Below, piece by piece: positions 8,013 to 15,482 of a DNA stretch of 32,363 nt (within the stretch, counting starts at the first letter, position 1; every line of letters starts with the position of its first letter). Made by a program: the position numbers and the translations under genes. Under the pieces are notes generated by a model. That model saw nothing but the letters and a program-made list of their open reading frames with translations, did not search any database and had not been told where the DNA came from. The stretch spans positions 1 to 32,363 of the forward strand of contig CASDWH010000004.1 of the NCBI GenBank assembly GCA_949284715.1. Reading direction: 5' to 3'. Source of the stretch: an uncultured bacterium (GTDB taxonomy: Bacteria > Cyanobacteriota > Vampirovibrionia > Gastranaerophilales > Gastranaerophilaceae).

Positions 8013-9971
8013 TTACTTTTTATCAGCCGTACCATCACCTCCTGACTTTTCAGGAGCTTTTACGGAATACGTTTCTTTAGCCGTTTTTTGAACAGCATTT
8101 TTAGCCGGTTTAATAACCTGATTTGCTGCAGGATTTTGGGCTGCCTGACCGGCAAGTTTCTGAATTTGTTCATTAATCTGTTTCATAACCTGCGGGTTAT
8201 TCATAAGATTCTGCATAACTGCGGCCGCCTGATTTTGCTGAAGCTGCTCTTTTGCCAGAAAACGTTCCGGATTTTCTACTCCTTTTTGTTCAAAATACCA
8301 GGTGAATATCTCCCTTATATCCAGCGGGATTGATTGAGCAAAACGTTCTATTACGCCTACAACCATATCTGCGCGCTGCGATTTTTCAACAATCCCAGAA
8401 CGATCAGAGTAAGTATATCTGTAATCGCCCTGACGAATTTGGTCATCAATAACTACTACATCACTTTGATTATTGTTATTCAGATAAACTCTTTCCGTAC
8501 CAGTCTTAAAATCAGCGCAAAGTTTTGCAACATTTTTAACATCCGGAATTATCAAGTACTGGTTAATAATATCCAGCATCATAGATAACCTGGTTAACTG
8601 CCCCTGCGTTTTTGTTGTAATTTCTGTTGCAGTCTTAGTCGTTTCTTCATTGTTTCCTACCATATTAGGATAAATCCCGCTTACTTCAGACATCAGGTCA
8701 TCTATAAAAGAAATATCATTCAGGAACACATTTACGTTAAAATCCAACTGTTTAAACAGATTATTTGGAGAAATATTATCACCATATTCAATAATTTTGC
8801 CAGGATAGAGTTCTATTTCTTCCTTATCAAAAAAGCCTTCCGGCGCAAGAATCGGCGGATTTTCCGCAAGCGACTGCATATCACAGGTTCTGTTTAAGAG
8901 GTTTTCCTGTACAAGCGCCAGATTCAAAATAGAATACAAAGGACTTATTCCTCGTCTTGTTTCCGGATCAACAACAAACGCACCGTAAGTAAACGGATTT
9001 ATTATACGCTCATTTTTAGAAAATTTAACAAGATATTTTCTTGCCACTACAACCGCATGCCAGTTTTTAAGTAGTGTACCGTCAGACATTCTAAAATCTC
9101 CCCAATGTTCAAGCACTTCTACAGTTGACCCGTTAACCACTTCTCTGTATAACCGGCGTCTGGACTGATTAGAAAGATCAGTTGTTGAGGGAGGATTTAT
9201 TAATTGTTTAATTTCTTCAGCTTCTTCTTTTGTGAGAGTATAAAGATTGTTATTTATTATTTCGTGGGGCGTTCTAAAACTCTTATAAATTTTAGGACAA
9301 TCATCCCAGTTTGAAAGCTGGGTTACATCAAATACTAAATCAGCAGGATTAACAGGATAAATGTATGGATTATCGTATACTTTTTTTGTATCAGTCCAGA
9401 AATTTTGGCCTTTTGAAACGGCATCTAATATTTGCGGAAGCTTGCTGACATCATTCTTAAAAACATTTTTGAAAAAGTTGATTGGACGTCTGTATTCCTC
9501 ATAGTGCTTTTTCCAGGCTGTAAATGATATCATTTCACCATATAAAAGTGCATTATCAAGAATCGTATCACATGTTTTTTGATAATCCATTTTTTCAAAA
9601 ATATCAACTAGGATAGCTTTTTGGCGATTTGCAAAATTATCACTTTCATGGTTTTCACCGGATACATCAAACATTGAATTTACGTTAGAGTAAATATTTT
9701 TCCAGATAAACGCTTTTAAAGTTTGATAAAACATAAACAATTTACACATTTTAACCTTCGATTTCCATTTTTTATGCTTATCGCCCTCCGTTGAATAGTT
9801 ATTCTTAAAGAAAACTTCGCTAATCAAAGCATCTGACTTGGCAAGATTAGAAGAACGCGCATCATTGTACGTATCAAAAGTGTTTACAATTTTGTTAACA
9901 ATAGCGGTTCTTTCAGCATCAGTTAATTTAACTTTCCCGTTTTCTGTTTGAATAATGTAATTTTGTGTCAT
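8013..9971 (-). CDS. phage portal protein (podovirus-like)
   Basis: 652 residues with SD AAAGGA before ATG. This would form the dodecameric DNA-packaging vertex. The first ~120 residues are helical with Lys-rich stretches. The central part carries wing/stem features typical of portals: YVNPADLVFDVTQ-like sequence (IYPVNPADLVFD), LEHWGDFRM strands, then the conserved portal core PFTYGAFVVDPETRRGISPLYSILNLALVQENLLNRTCDMQSLAENPPILAP. A tunnel-loop/stem region with NNEETTKTATEITTKTQGQ follows. The C-terminal ~100 residues are Gln/Ala/Asn-rich helix (barrel-like) ending in a disordered Lys/Gly tail. Length is between T7 gp8 (536) and P22 gp1 (725). The gene is followed by scaffold and capsid. Confidence 0.8.
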   Translation of the reverse strand: MTQNYIIQTENGKVKLTDAERTAIVNKIVNTFDTYNDARSSNLAKSDALISEVFFKNNYSTEGDKHKKWKSKVKMCKLFMFYQTLKAFIWKNIYSNVNSMFDVSGENHESDNFANRQKAILVDIFEKMDYQKTCDTILDNALLYGEMISFTAWKKHYEEYRRPINFFKNVFKNDVSKLPQILDAVSKGQNFWTDTKKVYDNPYIYPVNPADLVFDVTQLSNWDDCPKIYKSFRTPHEIINNNLYTLTKEEAEEIKQLINPPSTTDLSNQSRRRLYREVVNGSTVEVLEHWGDFRMSDGTLLKNWHAVVVARKYLVKFSKNERIINPFTYGAFVVDPETRRGISPLYSILNLALVQENLLNRTCDMQSLAENPPILAPEGFFDKEEIELYPGKIIEYGDNISPNNLFKQLDFNVNVFLNDISFIDDLMSEVSGIYPNMVGNNEETTKTATEITTKTQGQLTRLSMMLDIINQYLIIPDVKNVAKLCADFKTGTERVYLNNNNQSDVVVIDDQIRQGDYRYTYSDRSGIVEKSQRADMVVGVIERFAQSIPLDIREIFTWYFEQKGVENPERFLAKEQLQQNQAAAVMQNLMNNPQVMKQINEQIQKLAGQAAQNPAANQVIKPAKNAVQKTAKETYSVKAPEKSGGDGTADKK

Positions 9972-10004
9972 ATTTATTTCCTTTCTTAATTAGTTTTAGA
10001 GAAA

Positions 10005-10025
10005 GAACCCGTAAAAACAGGGTTC
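10005..10025 (-). repeat. short inverted repeat (hairpin) before the portal gene
   Basis: GAACCC (10005-10010) and GGGTTC (10020-10025) form a perfect 6-bp stem with a 9-nt loop. It lies in the 79-bp gap between the small terminase-like gene and the portal. On the minus strand it is followed by TTTCTCT, too poor in T for a confident terminator. It could be a weak attenuator or an RNA processing site. Confidence 0.4.
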
Positions 10026-10050
10026 ATAGAGAGAAGGGGATTCAATTAGT

Positions 10051-10359
10051 CTAAATCTTTTTAAAATCCACTCCCTGAATAAAAGTGATTTTGGGTTCAC
10101 TTTCTTCTTCCGGAAGGTCATCATCAAGCCCCAGAGCAATACGATGTCCTTTTTGGATTTTCACGACAGAAGCTACCAGAAAATCAAGAGTTGAAATTGC
10201 AGATTTAGGAACTTCAGTAAATTCATATTCAACATTTGGAATTCCTTTGGAAAAACCTTCCAGAAGATACTCTATGTTATCCAGCAGCTTGTCGTAAATT
10301 TTTATATGGCGTTCATTAACACCTGATTTTATTTTTTCCTTTTTAGATTTTCTTGGCAT
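10051..10359 (-). CDS. small phage protein, terminase small subunit-like
   Basis: 102 residues from ATG 10359, chosen because SD AAGGA lies 7 nt upstream; longer in-frame starts lack an SD. The N-terminus is strongly basic (MPRKSKKEKIKSG), suggesting DNA contact. A helical middle follows (HIKIYDKLLDNIEYLLEGF). Then comes ISTLDFLVASVVKIQKGHRIALGLDDD, which resembles the C-terminal oligomerisation segment of several phage small terminases. The end is acidic then ITFIQGVDFKKI. It is the first gene of the visible late block, where a small terminase belongs. However, no large terminase follows. The call rests on a short resemblance and position; a generic DNA-binding phage protein is the alternative. 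Confidence 0.4.
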   Translation of the reverse strand: MPRKSKKEKIKSGVNERHIKIYDKLLDNIEYLLEGFSKGIPNVEYEFTEVPKSAISTLDFLVASVVKIQKGHRIALGLDDDLPEEESEPKITFIQGVDFKKI

Positions 10360-10700
10360 AAGTTTATCCTTTTTTGTTTCTTTATAATTATTCATATGTA
10401 CCGGATTATTGCGGTATGCGGTTAAAAAAAAACGGAGTAAATGTATTGCTAACACATAACTAGCACACCCATAACGCCCTGTGTTTTTTATTATTTATTC
10501 ATATTTACTAAAAATTTGCACAACAATATATCCTCATTTTAAAAGGTCACACTATCCCTGTATTCCAATAGGGGCTTTATTTAATCCAACAGCGATTAAA
10601 CAAATTTAAGTACTGTTTTATATTACACTTTTTTAACGAAAAAACCCAAGAAATATTACAAAAACTTTACATCTTATCTAGGACTCTTTCAGGACAATGC

Positions 10701-10726
10701 ATTGAGGCAGAAAAAATTGCCTCAAT
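10701..10726. repeat. 9-bp perfect inverted repeat, operator-like
   Basis: ATTGAGGCA (10701-10709) and TGCCTCAAT (10718-10726) are separated by 8 nt. No T-run follows on either strand, so it is not a terminator. It overlaps the predicted start point of the candidate leftward promoter, a typical operator position for a phage repressor. The repressor itself is not in the window. Confidence 0.45.
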
Positions 10727-10728
10727 AC

Positions 10729-10757
10729 AAGATATATTCCGCTCAAATTTAATTCAA
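10729..10757 (-). promoter_or_regulatory. candidate leftward promoter for the phage late block
   Basis: On the minus strand TTGAAT (10757-10752), a 17-nt spacer, and TATCTT (10734-10729) form a fair sigma70-type promoter. The predicted start is near 10722, inside the inverted repeat. It would give a leader of about 360 nt before the first phage gene. The -10 is imperfect and AT-rich DNA produces such matches by chance. Confidence 0.3.
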
Positions 10758-10964
10758 ATCGCTGTATTATTTACAAATAAATCATTACAGGTGTATTTTT
10801 TATGTTTTTATACCATTAATCGTCAGAATTTACAAACATTTTAGAAATTTAAAACTGTATTTTACCCCCTTAACACCTGTATCTTATTTTGTTTTGCTTA
10901 GTATCATATTTGTAATGCTGCCAGAAATAATAATTCTCATAAAAAAAACGAAAAAGATGTTAAA

Positions 10965-10996
10965 CAAAAAAAGCAGGTAAAATTAAACTTTTACTT
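10965..10996 (-). terminator. weak terminator after the oxidoreductase operon
   Basis: On the minus strand a GTAAAA/TTTTAC stem (positions 10994-10977, extended by a G-T and an A-T pair) with a 6-nt loop is followed by GC and seven T residues. It lies 55-85 bp after the stop of the last oxidoreductase gene. The stem is AT-rich, so strength is doubtful. Confidence 0.35.
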
Positions 10997-11050
10997 TGTT
11001 TGGTTTTTAGGTTCAGTTCAAATATATACCGGCTTTTTACTAACAATTAT

Positions 11051-11596
11051 TTATCCCGCAACAGCAAGCGCATCGAATCCGGACTTTAAAGCTTCAAGAT
11101 TCAGCGGGAGCAAATATTTTCTATGTGCGGGCAGCACATATTCCAGCGCTTTATGCAGACTTTCTGTTGTAAGCTGATGACAGGCAGATGCCAGTACTCC
11201 CAAAGCAACAATATTTGCAGTCTTAATCTCACCCAGCTTTTGTGCCATTTCTGTTATCGGAGCAAAAATGTACTTAATATCGCTGCGGGGCTTTAAAATT
11301 TTTACAAGTGAAGAGTTTGCGATAATAGTACCGCCGGCTTTAACTCTTGAAATAAACTTATCAAAAGATAACTGATTAAGCACAATAGCAAAATCTGTAT
11401 CCTTTTTATGTACAGAACTTACTTCATCATTACTTACAACAATTTCACAATTAACGGTTCCTCCGCGCATTTCTGCGCCATAACACGGATACCAGGTAAC
11501 ATTTTTGCCTTCAAGCATAAAGGCATTGGCAAGAATTTTGCCTGCCAGCAATACACCTTGTCCGCCAAAACCTGCGAATATAAAATTTTCTTCCAT
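11051..11596 (-). CDS. 2-oxoacid:ferredoxin oxidoreductase, gamma subunit
   Basis: 181 residues, the usual length for the separate gamma subunit. It begins MEENFIFAGFGGQGVLLAGK; the GFGGQGV loop (residues 9-15) is the family signature. YGAEMRGGTVNCEIVVSNDEV follows, also typical. The gamma chain forms part of the CoA-binding side of the enzyme, which oxidatively decarboxylates a 2-oxoacid to acyl-CoA, reducing ferredoxin in the cytoplasm. The gene is last in the operon, 6 bp after the beta subunit stop, with SD AGAGGA in the beta gene end. Substrate (branched-chain 2-oxoacid versus 2-oxoglutarate) cannot be fixed from this chain. Confidence 0.9.
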   Translation of the reverse strand: MEENFIFAGFGGQGVLLAGKILANAFMLEGKNVTWYPCYGAEMRGGTVNCEIVVSNDEVSSVHKKDTDFAIVLNQLSFDKFISRVKAGGTIIANSSLVKILKPRSDIKYIFAPITEMAQKLGEIKTANIVALGVLASACHQLTTESLHKALEYVLPAHRKYLLPLNLEALKSGFDALAVAG

Positions 11597-11602
11597 TATT
11601 CT

Positions 11603-12346
11603 TTATTCCTCTGTAACATCTTTATATATCCCGGGAGGGAAAACCTTCATCATTTCATTTCTGACACGCTCATGAGCCTGTTCCGGTGTCATATTCCAGT
11701 TAGTCGGACAGGTGGAAAGAATCTCGACAAAACCTGTACCAAGCCCTTTTAACTGGACTTCAAATGCTTTTTTAATTGCAGCCTTAGCTTTTTTAATATT
11801 CGGAACAGTATCAAGAGAAACTCTTGCACTGTATGCGGTTCCATCACATAAAGCAATTTGTTCCGCAATTCTTATAGGATATCCATAATACTCACGGTTT
11901 CTGCCGTTTGGTGAAGTTGTTGTAACCTGCCCCATAAGAGTCGTAGGGCCAAGCTGTCCGCCGGTCATACCATAAGTAGTATTATTAATACATATTGCGG
12001 TAACATTTTCACCGCGGAGAGCCGCGTGCATTGATTCTGCAAGCCCGATTGATGCAAAATCACCATCGCCCTGATATGTCAGGACAAACTTATCTGGTTT
12101 TGCACGTTTTACGCCTGTTGCAACTGCCATAGCCCTGCCGTGCGGGGCCTCTATACAATCCAAATCCAGAAAATCATACATGGTAACAGAACAGCCGATT
12201 GATGTAGTAAGAATAGTATTACCTTTAAGCCCCATCTCATCAATTAGTTCTGCAATAAGCCTGATTGCAACTCCGTGATCACAACCTTTGCAAAAAGAAT
12301 ATTTAAAATCTTTTTTAAATGATTTAGGCGTTTCAAATACCAGCAT
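11603..12346 (-). CDS. 2-oxoacid:ferredoxin oxidoreductase, beta subunit (TPP-binding)
   Basis: 247 residues. This chain carries thiamine diphosphate and one [4Fe-4S] cluster. Four candidate cluster ligands are present: Cys19 and Cys22 (FCKGCDHG), Cys52 (SIGCSV) and Cys213 (STCPTNW). The TPP/Mg motif is GDGDFASIGLAESMHAA from residue 93 with the closing Asn pair INN at 120-122. TTYGMTGGQLGPTTLMGQ (123-140) is the segment shared by Kor/Vor type enzymes rather than pyruvate oxidoreductases. The start overlaps the alpha gene by 14 bp, with SD CGGAG. In the sequence context this is one of the four separate chains of a VorABCD/KorABCD enzyme. Confidence 0.9.
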   Translation of the reverse strand: MLVFETPKSFKKDFKYSFCKGCDHGVAIRLIAELIDEMGLKGNTILTTSIGCSVTMYDFLDLDCIEAPHGRAMAVATGVKRAKPDKFVLTYQGDGDFASIGLAESMHAALRGENVTAICINNTTYGMTGGQLGPTTLMGQVTTTSPNGRNREYYGYPIRIAEQIALCDGTAYSARVSLDTVPNIKKAKAAIKKAFEVQLKGLGTGFVEILSTCPTNWNMTPEQAHERVRNEMMKVFPPGIYKDVTEE

Positions 12347-13403
12347 ATATTTTCTCCGTAGATTTTTCTACCGCTTCTGTAATTTCTTCCACGCTCATCC
12401 ACTCACCAGCCGGACGAAGATTAAGAAGTGTTGTTTTTGTTTTACCGTTAACGGCGAGACGAACATCTGTATACATTTGCCCCATATTCATTTCAACAGT
12501 CATAACTTCGCGGCAGCGGTCAGCAAGTTCATTGAGTCTTTTTTCCGGGAACGGGAACAGGGTTATGGGGCGGAACATGCCTGCCTTAATACCTTTTGTC
12601 CGTAATACTTTTACAGAAGCTTTCAGGTGTCTTGCAATACTGCCGAAACCAACTAATAAAAAGTCAGCATCGTCTGTCATATACTCTTCATACATAACCT
12701 CACGCTCTGCAATCAATTTGTATTTTTCAAACAAATCTTTCACATGCTGAATATGTTTAGCTTCATCAGGGCCGTATGAACAAATCTTTTTACCTGCTCT
12801 GCCGTTAGCGCCGCACAATGCCCAGCTTGAATTATCAACCGGCGGATAAGAATACTGAGTGAATTCAGCAGGTTCCATCATTTGTCCCAGTACACCATCT
12901 GCAAGCAAAATTACCGGAGTTCTGTATTTATGCGCGGTATAAAAAGTCTTATAAGTAAGCTCTATACATTCCTGCACATTAGACGGGGCGTATACAACCA
13001 TTCTATAGTCGCCGTTTCCGCCGCCATACACTGATTGATAATAATCCCCCTGAGCCGGATATATAGAACCCAGCCCCGGGCCTGCCCTCATAACATTCAC
13101 CAGCACAACCGGCAATTCATCAGACGCTGCATAAGACAACGCTTCCTGCATAAGTGAAACAGCACAGGAAGAGGAAGTTGTCATTGCTCTTGCGCCTGTT
13201 GAGCATGCACCAAGAACCATATTTATCGCAGCAATTTCACTTTCTGCACTTACATAAGCAAGTCCCGCCTCAGGCATTTTCAAACTCAAATACTCCCCAA
13301 TTTCCGTCTGCGGAGTAATAGGATACCCGAAATAACATTCACAACCTGCATTCAATGCGGCCTGTGCGATTGCATAATTACCTTTGATTAATTCTTTTGC
13401 CAT
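12333..13403 (-). CDS. vorB: 2-oxoacid:ferredoxin oxidoreductase, alpha subunit (VorB/KorA type)
   Basis: 356 residues, standard for this chain. The N-terminus MAKELIKGNYAIAQAALNAG, then CYFGYPITPQTEIGEYLS, matches the alpha (pyrimidine-binding) domain of 2-oxoacid:acceptor oxidoreductases and is closest in style to proteins named VorB (3-methyl-2-oxobutanoate dehydrogenase). Other family segments: TTSSSCAVSLMQEALSYAA, NVMRAGPGLGS, and QGDYYQSVYGGGNGDYR. It begins one base after the ferredoxin gene stop, with SD AGAGGTG. The enzyme makes acyl-CoA and reduced ferredoxin, linking amino-acid or 2-oxoacid fermentation to electron disposal. Whether the natural substrate is 2-oxoisovalerate or 2-oxoglutarate is not decided by sequence reading. 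Confidence 0.85.
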   Translation of the reverse strand: MAKELIKGNYAIAQAALNAGCECYFGYPITPQTEIGEYLSLKMPEAGLAYVSAESEIAAINMVLGACSTGARAMTTSSSCAVSLMQEALSYAASDELPVVLVNVMRAGPGLGSIYPAQGDYYQSVYGGGNGDYRMVVYAPSNVQECIELTYKTFYTAHKYRTPVILLADGVLGQMMEPAEFTQYSYPPVDNSSWALCGANGRAGKKICSYGPDEAKHIQHVKDLFEKYKLIAEREVMYEEYMTDDADFLLVGFGSIARHLKASVKVLRTKGIKAGMFRPITLFPFPEKRLNELADRCREVMTVEMNMGQMYTDVRLAVNGKTKTTLLNLRPAGEWMSVEEITEAVEKSTEKIYAGI

Positions 13404-13404
13404 A

Positions 13405-13614
13405 TTACTTATGCACCTCTGTTATCGCTAAGTCGGGGCAGCGTGTTGCACACATTGCACATCCGACACATTCATTGTTTGGGTCACAAAACTCTACAGC
13501 ATACTCGCCCAAATTGTTAATGTGTGTACTTTTTTTTATTAATCCTTTGGGACATACTGCCATACATAAATAACAGGATTTACATCTGTTTTCATCAATA
13601 ACTATATGAGCCAT
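13405..13614 (-). CDS. 2-oxoacid:ferredoxin oxidoreductase, delta subunit (2[4Fe-4S] ferredoxin)
   Basis: 69 residues. Two complete CxxCxxCxxxCP cluster motifs are present: Cys11-14-17-21 and Cys49-52-55-59. It carries electrons from the TPP/FeS core to soluble ferredoxin. It is the first gene of the operon, with SD GGAG 7 nt upstream of the ATG, and a promoter/palindrome directly upstream. Having the ferredoxin-like chain first, followed by alpha, beta and gamma, is the usual delta-alpha-beta-gamma order for Vor/Kor operons. Confidence 0.9.
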   Translation of the reverse strand: MAHIVIDENRCKSCYLCMAVCPKGLIKKSTHINNLGEYAVEFCDPNNECVGCAMCATRCPDLAITEVHK

Positions 13615-13625
13615 AATTTACTCCA

Positions 13626-13641
13626 TATAATACGTATTATA
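13626..13641. promoter_or_regulatory. 16-bp perfect palindrome over the -10 of the oxidoreductase operon
   Basis: TATAATACGTATTATA is a perfect 16-bp palindrome located 12-27 bp upstream of the ferredoxin start codon. Its leftward-reading half supplies a consensus TATAAT -10, although the -35 region (around TTTTAA) is poor. A poor -35 plus a symmetric site at -10 suggests a regulated promoter. It lies between the second WYL regulator gene and the operon. Confidence 0.45.
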
Positions 13642-13665
13642 CTACAAGCAAATTTAAATTAAAAA

Positions 13666-14523
13666 CTATTTTCCATAATTTGCAAGAGTATTATCTATTA
13701 AGCTTTTCATTTCTTTTTTATATGCCCGCGGAGAAACCAACTCACACATTGAATCATATTTTAAAAGCCTGTTTAAAAGAGATTGTTTGTCCTCCGTTTT
13801 ATTGAGAACGGTAATTGAGCCGTCATCATCAATACCCACTACTTTTTCATCAGGGCGTAATGTATATCTTCTTGCAAGAGTATTACGCAGCCTGAAAATT
13901 ACTGATGTGGATAAAATATTTCCAGACGACTTTATATCTGATACTGAAATAGATACAACATCATCATACAGTATTTTAGTCCGCTCGCCGTTAAGATTTA
14001 CAATAATAACGAGTTTATCGCCATCGCAGGAAAGCTCAAGCGGCTCACAGAGGATTGAAGTTTCTTTTCCGTCTGAAACAAGCTTCATATTAATTTTCCA
14101 GCCATTTTCTATTGCAAATTCAAACGCCTGAATATTTTTATCATCCGCCGGCGGTTCAATTTTTGCGTAATAGCGGTCAGAGCGTTTATTTATTTTTGAA
14201 AGAAGAGAATTATACGCTCTTATATTTTTTCCTAAACGCATATTAGCTGAGTACTGTTTTATTTCATCAAACAAGCTTAATACATCGTCTGAGAACTCCA
14301 TTCCGAACGGGAGCTTTAATAAAGTATATTTACCATCGATTTTTTGAATATCAATGCCGCAGAATCTACAGGTATTAATATACTTGCTGACAAGGAAATT
14401 AGAGCAGCGTTCATTCGACACTTTACTGAGCGCCGCCATAAGTTCATTCATTGTATAATCTTTTTCAAATAACAATTGCAGCATTTGCAAAACGCGTAAA
14501 GATGATATATTAACTTTAAGCAT
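13666..14523 (-). CDS. WYL-domain transcriptional regulator (second of a pair)
   Basis: 285 residues. The N-terminal ~75 residues form a winged helix-turn-helix-like region (SSLRVLQMLQLLFEKDYTMNELMAAL). The middle is helical. The WYL-type region spans about residues 130-210: FAIENGWKINMKLVSDGKE, LCEPLELSCDGDKLVIIVNL, ILYDDVVSISVSD. The strict W-Y-L triplet is degenerate. The C-terminus has the family-typical SPRAYKKEMKSLIDNTLANYGK. It overlaps the first WYL gene by 8 bp, so the two are co-translated and may form a heteromer. WYL domains usually sense nucleic-acid or nucleotide ligands. The oxidoreductase operon is 52 bp downstream and a possible target. Confidence 0.7.
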   Translation of the reverse strand: MLKVNISSLRVLQMLQLLFEKDYTMNELMAALSKVSNERCSNFLVSKYINTCRFCGIDIQKIDGKYTLLKLPFGMEFSDDVLSLFDEIKQYSANMRLGKNIRAYNSLLSKINKRSDRYYAKIEPPADDKNIQAFEFAIENGWKINMKLVSDGKETSILCEPLELSCDGDKLVIIVNLNGERTKILYDDVVSISVSDIKSSGNILSTSVIFRLRNTLARRYTLRPDEKVVGIDDDGSITVLNKTEDKQSLLNRLLKYDSMCELVSPRAYKKEMKSLIDNTLANYGK

Positions 14524-15439
14524 ATATTTTTCTTAACTCCATAAGTTTAGCTATAACTTCATCTCTAATATTTTGAGGTTCAAGAACAGTACAGTCAGCA
14601 CCGAGAGATAGAATATGCTGCACGGCAAAAAATTTGTTTGTAAACTCCATCTCTACAGTTGCAACATTATGTTCAACTTTTTCAACACGCACATCATCAT
14701 CTATCGGATGATGGTCGTAATTCTTCAGCAGATATTTGACTTTATACACTTCGGGTTTATATTCTGCATCGCACGGCAGGGAACTTATAACTTCCCGAAT
14801 CCTCGACAAATTATAACATACTGTTTTCTTCGTTTCTAAATCATATCCTTCAACATAAAGCTTGTTGCTTTTCAGGAATATACGACCAAATACAAACTTT
14901 TTTTCACTCAGTTTTTTGGCAGGATTAGCATAAATAATAGAAAGAATATTATTTTTGCCTTCTTCCTTTAAAATCGCTTCATAAACAGCAGGCTCTATCT
15001 TATGGAAAGACGTAATATTTCTCAACTCGCCTGCCGTTTCACGATTAAAGGTATGTTCAGCAAGAGTATTAAACAATTCATTAAATTTCACTGCAATCTT
15101 ATAGTCTGAGCCGCGGGTCATATTGGCATATAGACTTTTAAGAGCAGCAATTTCTTCCTCTGATATAGACAGAGCAAACGGATGAGAGATTAGTTTATAT
15201 TTAAACCCGGTAGCTTTGCAGGGTCTAGATATAACACAACCTGCTGCTTTCAAAGTAGAAAGAGCAATTCTTATAGTATCATTTGAATAATTTTTATCAA
15301 CCAAACCGCATTCAGAAATAAGAGTATTCAAATCATTTAAATCACGCGGGGCAACCATTAAAGCACCTAGAATAACTATCAATCTGGCACCGGTTAATGA
15401 AATTTGAGTCACTTCTGCTTTTGTTTGAAAAGTGTACAT
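14516..15439 (-). CDS. WYL-domain transcriptional regulator (first of a pair)
   Basis: 307 residues from ATG 15439, chosen for its SD GGGAG 6 nt upstream; the longer in-frame reading runs into engB. Residues ~10-75 form a helix-turn-helix-like domain (ARLIVILGALMVAPRDLNDLNTLISECG, then NDTIRIALSTLKAAGCVISR). Next is GFKYKLISHPFALSISEEEIAALKSLY, the linker typical of HTH-WYL proteins. The ligand domain lies around 170-225 (NILSIIYANPAKK, VFGRIFLKSNKLYVEGYDLETKKTVCYNLSRIREV). The C-terminal extension (WCX-like) ends AVQHILSLGADCTVLEPQNIRDEVIAKLMELRKIY. Likely a DNA-binding regulator acting together with the overlapping downstream paralogue. Confidence 0.8.
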   Translation of the reverse strand: MYTFQTKAEVTQISLTGARLIVILGALMVAPRDLNDLNTLISECGLVDKNYSNDTIRIALSTLKAAGCVISRPCKATGFKYKLISHPFALSISEEEIAALKSLYANMTRGSDYKIAVKFNELFNTLAEHTFNRETAGELRNITSFHKIEPAVYEAILKEEGKNNILSIIYANPAKKLSEKKFVFGRIFLKSNKLYVEGYDLETKKTVCYNLSRIREVISSLPCDAEYKPEVYKVKYLLKNYDHHPIDDDVRVEKVEHNVATVEMEFTNKFFAVQHILSLGADCTVLEPQNIRDEVIAKLMELRKIYA

Positions 15440-15482
15440 ATTATTCTCCCTTAACATCTCAGTTTTAATATACCATAAAAAA

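Larger units (their letters stand above)
10360..11050. other. AT-rich non-coding gap, likely phage/host junction
   Basis: About 690 bp with no ORF that has both a start, an SD and plausible composition on either strand. It separates the phage late genes from the host oxidoreductase operon, both transcribed leftwards. It contains a candidate leftward promoter, a 9-bp inverted repeat, and a weak hairpin near the end of the oxidoreductase operon, listed separately. I see no tRNA gene, integrase or obvious direct repeat that would mark an attachment site; the other end of the element is outside the window, so att sites cannot be tested here. Confidence 0.6.

Noticed and set aside
8088-8588. Plus-strand ORFs opposite the portal gene
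   Set aside because: Antisense frames of a well-supported gene, with hydrophobic, Ile/Asn/Phe-rich composition typical of AT-rich complements.
10786-10881. 9-bp inverted repeat TACAGGTGT ... ACACCTGTA with 78-bp spacing
   Set aside because: Such a pair is expected by chance about once in a 600-bp AT-rich stretch, and it coincides with no promoter or gene end.
11051-13614. Pyruvate:ferredoxin oxidoreductase
   Set aside because: The beta chain segment TTYGMTGGQ and the delta-alpha-beta-gamma gene order with a VorB-like alpha chain point to Vor/Kor type enzymes.
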